Source of the DNA: Cyanobacteriota bacterium
GTDB taxonomy: Bacteria > Cyanobacteriota > Cyanobacteriia > Leptolyngbyales > Leptolyngbyaceae
DNA length: 11,350 bases
Direction of reading: 5' to 3'
NCBI GenBank assembly: GCA_027482985.1
Contig: JAIXVO010000475.1
Location: 1-11,350, forward strand
The translations under genes and the position numbers were made by a program. Shown piece by piece: positions 1 to 7,325 of the stretch. Positions within the stretch are counted from its first letter, which is position 1. Every line of letters starts with the position of its first letter. The notes beneath the pieces are model-generated. The model searched no databases. It was not told where the DNA came from and saw nothing but the letters and a program-made list of their open reading frames with translations.

Positions 1-1261
1 CGAGGTGCTGGCCGAGTGTTTTCGCCAGTTTCAAACCGGCAAAATTCGGCTGATTATGGCCTTTCGCCACAGCCAGGTCGATGACCCGATGTGCCTGTCC
101 TACCTGTTTTCGCGGCTGGTGCCAAGGGCGGCCCGCCAGCGGGGCTTTAGCCTCAAGCGCCCCCTGCACAGCTTTTTTATGTACGACCGGGGTATGCCTC
201 TGTAGGCTGGGCAGTGGTTGAGCTGGCTGTTTGCAGCGATCGGGGGCATTCCAGTGCATCGGGGCCGACGGCTCGACCTCAAGGCACTCAAGACGGTGCG
301 CGATCAGATCTTGACCGCCCCCCTGCCGGTCACCATTGCCCCCGAGGGGGCCACCAATGGTCACGGCGAAGTGATCAGCGACCTGGAGCCGGGCACCGCT
401 CAGCTAGCCTTTTGGGCTGTGGAAGATTTACAGAAGGCGGGGCGATCGGAGGAGGTCCTGCTGCTGCCGGTGGGCCTGCGGTATATGTATCCCCGCCCCA
501 ATTGGGCAGCCCTGAATCGGCTCATGGCCCAGCTCGAGGCCGACTGTGGCCTGCCGGTGCAGTCGTTCACCGACCCGGCCGCGATGACGGCGACGGACTA
601 CTACCCCCGCCTGCTGGCCCTAGGGCAGCACCTGCTGACCCGCATGGAGCAGTTCTACCAACGGTTTTACGGTCTCACCCTGCCCCCAGGTGAGCTAGAG
701 ACAATGACCGAGCCCGCCGCCATTGCCCAGCGGCTGAGCCAGGTGCTCGAAGGCTCTTTGGTGGTGGGGGAACGTTTTTTTGGCCTGCCCTCCACAGGTA
801 CCCTAACGACCCGCTGCCGTCGGTTAGAAGAGGCCGGGTGGAGCTACATTTATCGGGAAGACATCGGTGACCTGGCCCAACTCTCGGCGGTCGATCGGGG
901 CTTGGCAGACTGGGTGGCGGCAGAGGCCACCCTGCAATTGCGCCACATGCGCCTGGTGGAAAGCTTTGTGGCGGTGACGGGCCGCTACGTGAAAGACAAG
1001 CCAACCTTTGAGCGGTTTGCGGAAACCACCCTAATTCTCTTTGACCTGGTCGAGCGCCTGAAGGGCACTCGAGTACCCAAACGTCCCCAATTGGGCCTGC
1101 GTCAGGCGGTGATTACCCTGGGGGAGCCGCTGAATATTTCCCAGCGCTGGCCCGACTACGCCGAGTCGCGGCGATCGGCTAAGGCGGCGGTGGAGACGCT
1201 CACCACCGATATACAACGGTCCCTGGAGGATTTAATATCGGCCTCCGATTCCTGCACCTAA
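1..1261 (+). pseudogene. PlsC-like 1-acylglycerol-3-phosphate acyltransferase, 5'-partial, interrupted by an in-frame TAG
   Basis: One reading frame runs from base 2 to the TAA at 1259-1261, broken only by TAG at 203-205. Upstream of the stop is the acyltransferase motif I (HX4D) as FRHSQVDD. Downstream, in the same frame, are motif II (GGIPVHRGR), motif III as PEGATNGHGE (the EGTR-like block) and a block IV-like LLPVGLRY. All four blocks are needed for one enzyme, so both halves belong to one gene. The family transfers acyl chains to lysophosphatidate at the inner membrane in phospholipid synthesis; cyanobacterial homologues carry a long C-terminal extension, as here. The N-terminus lies outside the window. 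The stop sits between DRGMPL and AGQWLSWLF, where I recall homologues having Trp (PLWAG), so a TGG to TAG change is the simplest explanation. A TTG at 218-220 could be called as a start, giving 347 residues, but that product would lack the catalytic His and Asp. It may be a true pseudogene, a consensus error or a readthrough codon; the sequence cannot separate these. Confidence 0.85.
203..205 (+). other. In-frame amber codon replacing a conserved Trp
   Basis: TAG follows CCT CTG and is followed by GCT GGG CAG TGG in the same frame. Family-like protein sequence continues without a shift on both sides. The downstream 347 codons are uninterrupted, so this is a point change rather than general decay of the gene. 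Confidence 0.85.
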
Positions 1262-1265
1262 CCCC

Positions 1266-1841
1266 ATGGATGAAATTCAGCCACCCTCTGGCCCGATTAC
1301 CCTGGTCATTTCGGAAGTGGTAGACCCTAGCCAGGTGCCTGCCTACGAAGCTTGGACAGCCGGTATCAACCACGATGCTCGGCAGTTTGAGGGGTTTTTA
1401 GGCGTCGAGGTGATTCGCCCCCGCGACCATCACCATCCAGAGTATGTGGTGATGGTTAAGTTTGACACCTACGACCACCTGCGCGATTGGATCATATCGC
1501 CTACCTACCGGGCCTGGATGGATAAATCCTACGGGCTGATTGCGACTCGTTCACAGCAGCAGCTACCCAGTGGCCTAGAGCTCTGGTTTACCCTACCCCA
1601 GGCCCAGTCTGGCCTACCCTCGCCACCCTATTACAAACAGGTGGTGCTGGGTGTACTGGCGGTCTACCCGCTGATTTTGCTGGCCAATCTCCTGCTGGGG
1701 CCGTTGTTAGCGGGGTTACCGTCCCTGCTGGCGCTGCTGATCTCGGTGATGTTTGTGTCAGCACTGCTGACCTACCCGGTCATGCCCTGGCTCAGTAAGG
1801 GGCTAGGGGGTTGGCTCTATCCCGGAAGAGGCCGACGATAG
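1266..1841 (+). CDS. ABM-superfamily (antibiotic biosynthesis monooxygenase-like) protein with two C-terminal membrane helices
   Basis: A 191-residue protein. Residues about 10-100 resemble the ABM ferredoxin-like domain: a beta strand ITLVISEVV, a helix with YEAWTAGI, then FEGFLGVEVIRP, a strand YVVMVKFDTYDHLRDW and a helix ending in RAWMDK. Residues about 125-147 and 152-174 are two hydrophobic segments that should anchor the domain in the membrane, followed by a short basic tail (PGRGRR). This layout matches the COG3224-type ABM proteins, whose substrates are generally unknown, so no reaction is assigned. The ATG lies four bases after the acyltransferase stop, so the two genes are probably co-transcribed; no clear Shine-Dalgarno is seen. 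The TAG stop shares its last base with a HIP1 site. Confidence 0.8.
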   Translation: MDEIQPPSGPITLVISEVVDPSQVPAYEAWTAGINHDARQFEGFLGVEVIRPRDHHHPEYVVMVKFDTYDHLRDWIISPTYRAWMDKSYGLIATRSQQQLPSGLELWFTLPQAQSGLPSPPYYKQVVLGVLAVYPLILLANLLLGPLLAGLPSLLALLISVMFVSALLTYPVMPWLSKGLGGWLYPGRGRR

Positions 1842-1848
1842 CGATCGC
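1841..1848. repeat. HIP1 octamer (1 of 5)
   Basis: Exact GCGATCGC. It overlaps the last base of the ABM-protein stop codon. HIP1 is the highly iterated palindrome over-represented in many cyanobacterial genomes. Confidence 0.9.
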
Positions 1849-1952
1849 CGTCGTGACTCTGATACGGTTCATATCCGCTGGGCAATCCCCCTACTAAACT
1901 CGCCTTGCCAGAGAGTCGATACACTGGCGTAAGTTCTGACGATGTTTTACGC

Positions 1953-1957
1953 GAGGT
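1953..1957 (+). promoter_or_regulatory. Shine-Dalgarno deciding the lysozyme start
   Basis: GAGGT is seven bases upstream of the ATG at 1965-1967. It supports that ATG over the in-frame TTG at 1905, which has no comparable site and would add 20 residues not typical of the family. Confidence 0.7.
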
Positions 1958-1964
1958 AATCACT

Positions 1965-3356
1965 ATGACTGGAATACCCATGCCAGGAATAGACCTGATC
2001 AAAACCTTTGAAGGCTCCCGTCTGCAGGCCTATCCAGATCCCAAGACCGGCGCTGAACCAATCACCATTGGCTGGGGCTCTACCCGCGATAAAAATGGTC
2101 GACCCTTTAAGCTGGGCGATCGCATTACCCAAGCGGAGGCCGATGATCTCTTGCTGTGGCAGGTCGTCAACGGCTACCTACCTCCCCAGGAGCGCATTCC
2201 TGGCTGGAAAACCCTCAACGATAACCAAAAGGGAGCGATCCTCAGTTTTGCCTATAACCTAGGGGCCAATTTCTACGACGCCGATGGCTTTGAAACCCTA
2301 TCGCGGGTATTGCGCAATCAAGAGTGGCACAATATCGAGCCAGCGCTGATTATGTACCGCAACCCCGGCTCTAGCGTAGAGGAGGGGTTACTGCGCCGCC
2401 GCCTCTCTGAAGCCAACGTATTTTTAGCCGGTACTCCAGGTATTGCGCTCAGTGAAGCTGGGCAGAAATATTTAGCGGGCGGACGAACCCCCAGCAGTAA
2501 TCCAAACCTAAGCCAAGAGATCCAGGCCTATTTGGCCAATCGGCCCAAAATCTCCTCCGGTGGCAGTGTGCCCCCAGCCCCAGGGCCACGGACATTGGCC
2601 CTGACCTCTCCTCCCCTGAGCGGTGAGGATGTGCGCCAAGTCCAGACCGCCCTCGTGCGCTGGGGTGCCCAACTCGTACCCGACGGCATCTTTGGCGCTA
2701 CCACCGATCGTGCCGTCCGCCAGTTTCAGGCCAACCGAGGCCTGGTCGCCGATGGCGTGGTGGGGCCACAGACGTTGGCCCTGCTGCAAACCTCGCCTGC
2801 CCCAACGCCGCCCACCCCAACGCCGCCCCCAACCCCGCGGCCCCCCACCCAACCGAGGCCACAGCCTCAACAGTGGTCACTGTCATTAACCTCCCCTCCC
2901 ACTCGGGGGGAGGATGTACGGATAGTGCAGCAGGCGCTAGCCCGCACAGGTATTCCCCTGGTCGCCGACGGCATCTTTGCCACGACCACCGATCGTGCCG
3001 TCCGCCAGTTTCAGGCCAGCCGAGGCCTAGTCGCCGATGGCGTGGTGGGTGCCCAGACCTGGGCCTTGCTGGCAGCCCAAACCAACCCCATGCCGCCCGC
3101 TCAACCCCGACCCCAGCCGCCCGCTCAACCCCGGCCCCAACCCCAACCTCGGCCCCTGTCATTGACCAACCCCCTCACCCAGGGCGATGATGTGCGGGCC
3201 GTACAGCAGGCCCTGGCCCGAGCAGGTATTCCTGTGGTTGTCGACGGCATCTTTGGCCCCACCACCGATCGCGCCCTGCGTCAGTTCCAAGCCCAGCGAG
3301 GGCTGGTCGCCGACGGCATGGTGGGTGCTCAAACCCGAGCCACTCTCAGGGTTTGA
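1965..3356 (+). CDS. GH24 (phage-type) lysozyme with three C-terminal peptidoglycan-binding domains
   Basis: A 463-residue protein. Residues about 8-165 form a T4-lysozyme-like muramidase domain that would cleave the MurNAc-GlcNAc bond of peptidoglycan. E16 (TFEGSRL), D25 (AYPDP) and T34 (TIGWGST) align with the T4 catalytic triad E11, D20 and T26, with a three-residue insertion before the last. Three PG_binding_1 domains follow at about 211-275, 306-369 and 398-463, each with a DGIFG- or DGIFA-like motif and RQFQA...GLVADG. They are joined by Pro/Thr/Gln/Arg-rich linkers typical of flexible wall-enzyme hinges. There is no signal peptide or membrane segment at the N-terminus, so export would need a holin, cell lysis or an unusual route. 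No other phage genes are in view. It may be a domesticated endolysin or a wall-remodelling enzyme. The gene ends 23 bases before a strong hairpin. Confidence 0.9.
   Translation: MTGIPMPGIDLIKTFEGSRLQAYPDPKTGAEPITIGWGSTRDKNGRPFKLGDRITQAEADDLLLWQVVNGYLPPQERIPGWKTLNDNQKGAILSFAYNLGANFYDADGFETLSRVLRNQEWHNIEPALIMYRNPGSSVEEGLLRRRLSEANVFLAGTPGIALSEAGQKYLAGGRTPSSNPNLSQEIQAYLANRPKISSGGSVPPAPGPRTLALTSPPLSGEDVRQVQTALVRWGAQLVPDGIFGATTDRAVRQFQANRGLVADGVVGPQTLALLQTSPAPTPPTPTPPPTPRPPTQPRPQPQQWSLSLTSPPTRGEDVRIVQQALARTGIPLVADGIFATTTDRAVRQFQASRGLVADGVVGAQTWALLAAQTNPMPPAQPRPQPPAQPRPQPQPRPLSLTNPLTQGDDVRAVQQALARAGIPVVVDGIFGPTTDRALRQFQAQRGLVADGMVGAQTRATLRV
2116..2123. repeat. HIP1 octamer (2 of 5)
   Basis: Exact GCGATCGC inside the lysozyme catalytic domain. 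Confidence 0.9.
2595..3353 (+). repeat. Three tandem peptidoglycan-binding modules (coding repeat)
   Basis: Modules begin at about 2595, 2880 and 3156, with spacings of 285 and 276 bp. Within modules 1 and 2, bases 2700-2764 and 2985-3049 match at 63 of 65 positions, while the same stretch of module 3 differs at many more. The linkers 2790-2879 and 3072-3155 are C-rich and encode PTP, PRPQP and PAQPRPQ repeats. Confidence 0.85.
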
Positions 3357-3379
3357 GTACCCACCATGGCCACCTGGCC

Positions 3380-3414
3380 GGGTCGGTGGGGCACCCCACT
3401 TACCCCACCGACCC
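3380..3414. terminator. Bidirectional hairpin terminator between convergent genes
   Basis: A perfect 12-bp stem, GGGTCGGTGGGG (3380-3391) with CCCCACCGACCC (3403-3414), closes an 11-base loop. On the plus strand TTTT follows at 3422-3425, seven bases after the stem. The position between the lysozyme stop (3356) and the GMC oxidoreductase stop (3447) fits transcription termination from both sides. Confidence 0.8.
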
Positions 3415-3446
3415 AGTAACCTTTTCTACAGCCCAGGGGCCATTAG

Positions 3447-5159
3447 CTATTTCAGCACGGCCTTAACATGGTCAGACAACCGGATAGCAAGAGCCAAAAT
3501 AGTCAGCGTAGAATTGGCATAGCCGCCCGTCGGAAAGACAGAACTGCTGGCAATAAAAAGATTTGAAACGCCATGCACCCGACAGTCCGCATCCACAACC
3601 CCCTGCGTGGGGCTCTCATGCATACGCGTTGTTCCCATAGTGTGGTGGATACTGGGAGTCCAGATGACCGGAGTACCATGGTCAAACTCAAGCTTCAGTT
3701 GCCCCAACCCTGCCGCTGCAAAGTCTTCAGCAAAAATTTCCATCGCCCGTTTCACACTGCGTTTATCGATATCGTTGAAGTGCCAGTCAACCGCCATTCT
3801 ACGGCAACCAAAAACATCGCGATCTGCCGACAGAGTTAGGCGGTTGTTCGGATCGGGAGCCTGCTCCGTTACATGAAGCAGATCAAAACAGCCAAACTTT
3901 TTGGGTTTGTTCTCCAGTTGAGACCAGCCACCATGATCAAAATCGTAGGAAAATAGTGGCAGATTGCGAAAACGATTTCGCCCTGGTGTACGCCATTGCT
4001 TATAGATTAATAAATCATCAAGACCCATCAACATATTGCCAAGATGCTTAAATACATCAGGGGGTAGACTTCCTTTTTTTAAGGCTCGAAGTAGCGTTCG
4101 ATTAGAACGTATAGCCGGTGAATTAGGTCGCTGACCGTTTGGAAAGAGCATTCGCAATAGATTGTAGCGAGCTAAGCCTGGCCGAGGAAAAATAGCTGTG
4201 TTGATATTCATCAACTTTTCTTGCCGCTGGACAGCTTCTGTCAGCACAGGTTTAGCAATTACCCGAGCTCCCTTAACCCAACGAGCATCGTACAGAGCCA
4301 GGTGATCCACAATGCCGCGATCTTTTGGCGTTAATACCCCTGGACGAATGACAGGGTGATCCATTAAAAACCGTCCCACCAGGTCATTTCCATTGCCCAG
4401 TCCACAGGACTGTACCGAGTCTGATAATAGTAGAAGGCGGGCTGTTTCAAGTCCACCTTGGGCTAGTATCACAACACTGGCGCTGATGCCAAACTGATTC
4501 CCCCCTAGCGCTCCAACTCGAATGCTCGTTACCCGATTAGCTAACGCATCGGTCTCCAGCTCCAGAGCCGTGGCATAGGTCAATACCGTAACGTTTTGAG
4601 ACTGTTCTAGCTCGTGGCGGTATTCTTGGGTAAAGACGTCCAGTGGGCCAAAATGGAACATCTGGGTTGTTACCCGGTTCCCTTTAAATGGAATTTGCCT
4701 GGCATTAGGCTCTTCCCAACTCGCAGGGTTGTAGTCATAGGGCCCAGTTTGAGCAACTTGGTGGGCTCTCTCGTAATAAGGATCAAGATCAGTCCGAGTG
4801 ATCGGCCAACCACTATAGGGAACCCAGTCACGCTTTTCAAAGTCAATCGGATCCAAAGGCACATACCGAACCCCCTTCCGACCATTGTCTAGATCAATCG
4901 GCCAAACATGAGCTGTACCACCAAATAGCCGCTCTCGAAGAGCACTAGGACGAGGATAAGGCTCACCCTCATTAATGCCCTCGGACAAGGCCTGAGCGGC
5001 AGGATCAGGGTCAATACCACCCGACTCTAGCAATAGAACATTAGCTCCTCGACCATTAAATTCCCGAGCTATGGTAATTCCTGCTGGCCCCGCCCCAACA
5101 ATGCAGACATCAGCATTAATAATCTCTTGACTAGCAATTTTTCTGGCATCAATAAACAT
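3447..5159 (-). CDS. GMC-family FAD-dependent oxidoreductase
   Basis: A 570-residue flavoenzyme of the glucose-methanol-choline family, which oxidises alcohols or sugar hydroxyls using FAD. The N-terminal Rossmann motif is G22-x-G24-x-x-G27 (VCIVGAGPAG), with the ribose-binding acid E45 (LLLESGG). LRERLFGGTAHVW fits the FAD-contacting loop. The C-terminal domain has PSIHHTMGTTRM (H505/H506) and PTGGYANSTLT (N549). The 43-44 residue spacing fits the family's His/Asn catalytic pair. The ATG at 5157-5159 is chosen because the Rossmann fold begins directly after it and AGGAA lies six bases upstream; the frame is open to a TTG at 5300 but that extension is not family-like. There is no signal peptide, so it is probably cytosolic or membrane-peripheral. 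It ends the polysaccharide cluster, suggesting a sugar or glycan-intermediate substrate; the real substrate is unknown. Confidence 0.9.
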   Translation of the reverse strand: MFIDARKIASQEIINADVCIVGAGPAGITIAREFNGRGANVLLLESGGIDPDPAAQALSEGINEGEPYPRPSALRERLFGGTAHVWPIDLDNGRKGVRYVPLDPIDFEKRDWVPYSGWPITRTDLDPYYERAHQVAQTGPYDYNPASWEEPNARQIPFKGNRVTTQMFHFGPLDVFTQEYRHELEQSQNVTVLTYATALELETDALANRVTSIRVGALGGNQFGISASVVILAQGGLETARLLLLSDSVQSCGLGNGNDLVGRFLMDHPVIRPGVLTPKDRGIVDHLALYDARWVKGARVIAKPVLTEAVQRQEKLMNINTAIFPRPGLARYNLLRMLFPNGQRPNSPAIRSNRTLLRALKKGSLPPDVFKHLGNMLMGLDDLLIYKQWRTPGRNRFRNLPLFSYDFDHGGWSQLENKPKKFGCFDLLHVTEQAPDPNNRLTLSADRDVFGCRRMAVDWHFNDIDKRSVKRAMEIFAEDFAAAGLGQLKLEFDHGTPVIWTPSIHHTMGTTRMHESPTQGVVDADCRVHGVSNLFIASSSVFPTGGYANSTLTILALAIRLSDHVKAVLK

Positions 5160-5165
5160 ATTTTG

Positions 5166-5170
5166 TTCCT
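5166..5170 (-). promoter_or_regulatory. Shine-Dalgarno of the GMC oxidoreductase gene
   Basis: AGGAA on the minus strand, six bases before the ATG at 5159-5157. It decides the start against the longer TTG-initiated frame. Confidence 0.65.
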
Positions 5171-5290
5171 GAAATCTGCTAAAGTTTAATTTGTGTAGAT
5201 GTAGGTATGAATTTTTAGTGAATTCAAGCAAAAAACTTGCGAGAAATTGGTAGCCAAAATACAAACGACTACTGAAAATGATGATTTCAT

Positions 5291-5343
5291 GCTTGAGCAA
5301 TAGCGATTCACACTCGCATAAAGTGCAGGCCAGTTGCTCAAGC
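5291..5343 (-). repeat. Perfect 10-bp inverted repeat in the GT4-GMC gap
   Basis: GCTTGAGCAA (5291-5300) and TTGCTCAAGC (5334-5343) are exact inverted copies with 33 bases between. On the minus strand it lies after the GT4 stop and 131 bases before the GMC start, so it could be a leader structure or part of a termination region. No T-run follows directly. Confidence 0.5.
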
Positions 5344-5424
5344 CTATTAATTCCAATGACTTCCTAGGGCAAGGCGTACCTCAACCTTCTAGGATCCACT
5401 ATTAATCCCTCCAATATCAATAGA

Positions 5425-6690
5425 TTACAGCCTAAGTGTAGCATAGATTTTTCTATATAATCCGATGTAACATTTTGCTTGCAAGTCTAGTGAATACTCA
5501 TTAACAGCGATTTCTCGGCAATTGAGCGCCATTTTATGTCGTAATTCTTCATCTTCTAGTAGTTCAATGATGCCATTCCGAAAGTCATTACAATCCTCCG
5601 GTTTAGCCAAGTAGCCCGTAACACCAGGTCTAACTAACTCAGGAACACCACCGACATTAAAAGAAACGATTGGTGTTCCACAGGCCATACTCTCTTGAAG
5701 CACTATGGGTAAATTATCAGCCCGAGTTGGAAAGATAAAAAGATCAGCAGCAGAATAAGCGATCGCCTTCTGCTGATCGCTAGTAACATAGCCAAGATTG
5801 ATCGTAGTGATACCAACAGTTTGGGCAATATCTTCACTCCCAGTGCCAAAGATCAAAAGCACCATTTCAGCCTTCAATGCATCTGGCAAACTCTCTAGCG
5901 CAGATACTAGCAAGTCGAATCCCTTGCGCGGATCGTCTAAATAAGCGGCTCCAAACATTAAAACTTTTTTATCAGCCTGAATTCCTAATAGAGAGCGACT
6001 CTCCTCTATATCCATGGGTCGATAAAGGTTAGTATCAATACCATTAGGAATATGCTCGATTGAGCAGCAATTCAGTATACTATTTCTAAGCAGATCAACC
6101 ATCCAAAGGCTAGGACTTACAATCGATAAATTAGAATGTTCATAGGCCCACCTTTTTAGCTTCCACTCTACCTGAGTAGCGTCTCGTTTTACGGCTGGTA
6201 CAATTGTTAAGTCCGGGCATTTACCACATCCAGTTCTCCAGCGATCGCATTGGAAACTATACGTACAATGACCAGTAAATGACCACATATCATGCATGGT
6301 ATAGATAGTGGGCTTTTGAGCTGTTAGGTAGGGTAGAGCCAGATAATTAAAGTATCCATGATGAATGCAGTGAAGATTTAAGATGTCAGCTTCTGCAATC
6401 AGAGGACTGCGTTTGAGTAGAAATGAACTAAAGTTATGCACATCATTTAGGCCAAACTCCCTAGTCATTCGTTTAACTATCGCCTCAATGAGGCGAAGCA
6501 GTATAGGGCGGGGCAGTAAATCATATCCAGGCTGCTCTTGATCAAGAAACCCACATAGCACTCTCGAGTCAATACCTGCTTGCTGTAAAGCTTGATTTAA
6601 GCGTGAAACCGCTACGGCAGTTCCCCCATAACGTGCAGAGTCTCCTAAATTGATATGGGCTACCTTTAGTACTATAGAATCTGTAGCCAT
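5425..6690 (-). CDS. GT4-family glycosyltransferase (WcaC-like)
   Basis: A 421-residue GT-B enzyme expected to transfer a sugar from a nucleotide donor to a growing carrier-linked glycan at the cytoplasmic face of the membrane. The N-terminal domain opens with VAHINLGDSARYGGTAVAV. Residues 131-159 carry TMHDMWSFTGHC and a C142-x5-C148-x6-C155-x2-CP pattern that I associate with WcaC-like GT4 enzymes. The C-terminal domain has HIPNGID (213-219), the donor-site region GAAYLDDPRKG and ADNLPIVLQESMACGTP. In the usual EX7E motif the first acid is D325 here, paired with E333. No membrane helices are seen. The ATG at 6690-6688 has GAGGGG five bases upstream. It is separated from the export gene by 816 bp, so independent transcription is possible. 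Confidence 0.9.
   Translation of the reverse strand: MATDSIVLKVAHINLGDSARYGGTAVAVSRLNQALQQAGIDSRVLCGFLDQEQPGYDLLPRPILLRLIEAIVKRMTREFGLNDVHNFSSFLLKRSPLIAEADILNLHCIHHGYFNYLALPYLTAQKPTIYTMHDMWSFTGHCTYSFQCDRWRTGCGKCPDLTIVPAVKRDATQVEWKLKRWAYEHSNLSIVSPSLWMVDLLRNSILNCCSIEHIPNGIDTNLYRPMDIEESRSLLGIQADKKVLMFGAAYLDDPRKGFDLLVSALESLPDALKAEMVLLIFGTGSEDIAQTVGITTINLGYVTSDQQKAIAYSAADLFIFPTRADNLPIVLQESMACGTPIVSFNVGGVPELVRPGVTGYLAKPEDCNDFRNGIIELLEDEELRHKMALNCREIAVNEYSLDLQAKCYIGLYRKIYATLRL
5759..5766. repeat. HIP1 octamer (3 of 5)
   Basis: Exact GCGATCGC within the GT4 gene. Confidence 0.9.
6241..6248. repeat. HIP1 octamer (4 of 5)
   Basis: Exact GCGATCGC in the GT4 gene, over the codons of the Cys-rich segment. 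Confidence 0.9.
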
Positions 6691-6695
6691 GGGTT

Positions 6696-6701
6696 CCCCT
6701 C
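6696..6701 (-). promoter_or_regulatory. Shine-Dalgarno of the GT4 gene
   Basis: GAGGGG on the minus strand ends five bases before the ATG at 6690-6688. Confidence 0.65.
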
Positions 6702-6820
6702 AGGATAATTGCATCTTAATCAGGTGTTCATATTGACATAATAAGATGTAAAGTCAGTGGTTCTCGTAGAGTTGAGCTCAGTCATTGCCTCTCAACGTTT
6801 CCTCTACCCAAGGCCGATCA

Positions 6821-6848
6821 GATATTGGGGGTGATCGCCCCCAATATC
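6821..6848. repeat. Strong perfect hairpin upstream of the GT4 gene
   Basis: GATATTGGGGG (6821-6831) pairs perfectly with CCCCCAATATC (6838-6848) around a six-base centre, TGATCG. On the minus strand it lies between the export gene and the GT4 start, about 130 bases before the ATG. No T-run follows on either strand, so it is either a terminator without a canonical tail or a leader/regulatory structure. Confidence 0.65.
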
Positions 6849-7325
6849 CAAAAGTTAAGCATAAGACCTAAATTATTCGTAGAATACGTTATCACGCCAG
6901 AATAACGCATTAGCCTAGATCCTTTGGTGCATTTGGCTAGCACCACAACAGACCCTACAGAATCATTTATTTAGAACTATCCATGCCCTGAGGTCTCTAG
7001 CCAGCACTGTATTGGTCAATTCAGGTCTAGCAACCGTCGTTCAAGCTAATCGCTATCTCCTGGCCAATCACCTGCACAATGGAACCACGGTTGAATTTAG
7101 GTTCTAAGTTTCAACAGTCTGTGCTCCAGAAATCTCACACTCATCAGACTAATTAGGCCAAGGCACCGAATCTCCCAACAATGTAGCCTTAGCATATTCA
7201 ACTGGCATATTCCTTTTGGGGGATATCAAGCACCCAAGTAAAGATAATCCTCAACCCAGAGGATGAGTCAACGCCTAAGGACAATTCTGGAAACGAAAAT
7301 ACCCAAGAATTTTATGTCCTCTTCA

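Noticed and set aside
214..693. 159-codon open frame on the plus strand within the acyltransferase
   Set aside because: It is a shifted-frame shadow of a clear acyltransferase frame, rich in Gly, Pro and Arg.
218..1261. A shorter, self-standing acyltransferase starting at TTG 218
   Set aside because: It would lack the catalytic HX4D motif, which lies in the same frame just before the TAG. There is no Shine-Dalgarno at the TTG.
1905..1964. N-terminal extension of the lysozyme to TTG 1905
   Set aside because: The ATG at 1965 has a well-placed GAGGT. The extra residues are neither family-like nor a signal peptide.
2790..3155. C-rich repeats as a possible CRISPR or tandem non-coding array
   Set aside because: They are in frame and encode Pro-rich linkers between binding domains, and they have no spacer-repeat periodicity.
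2698..3162. 154-codon open frame on the minus strand inside the lysozyme repeats
   Set aside because: It is the antisense shadow of GC-rich repeat coding sequence, with Gly/Arg/Trp-rich composition and no recognisable domain.
5160..5300. 47-residue N-terminal extension of the GMC oxidoreductase to TTG 5300
   Set aside because: The Rossmann motif follows the ATG at 5159, which has AGGAA upstream. The extension overlaps an inverted repeat and is not family-like.
6919..7107. 62-codon open stretch on the plus strand in the long spacer
   Set aside because: It has no ATG or GTG start and no recognised similarity. A stretch this long is expected by chance in about 800 bp read in six frames.
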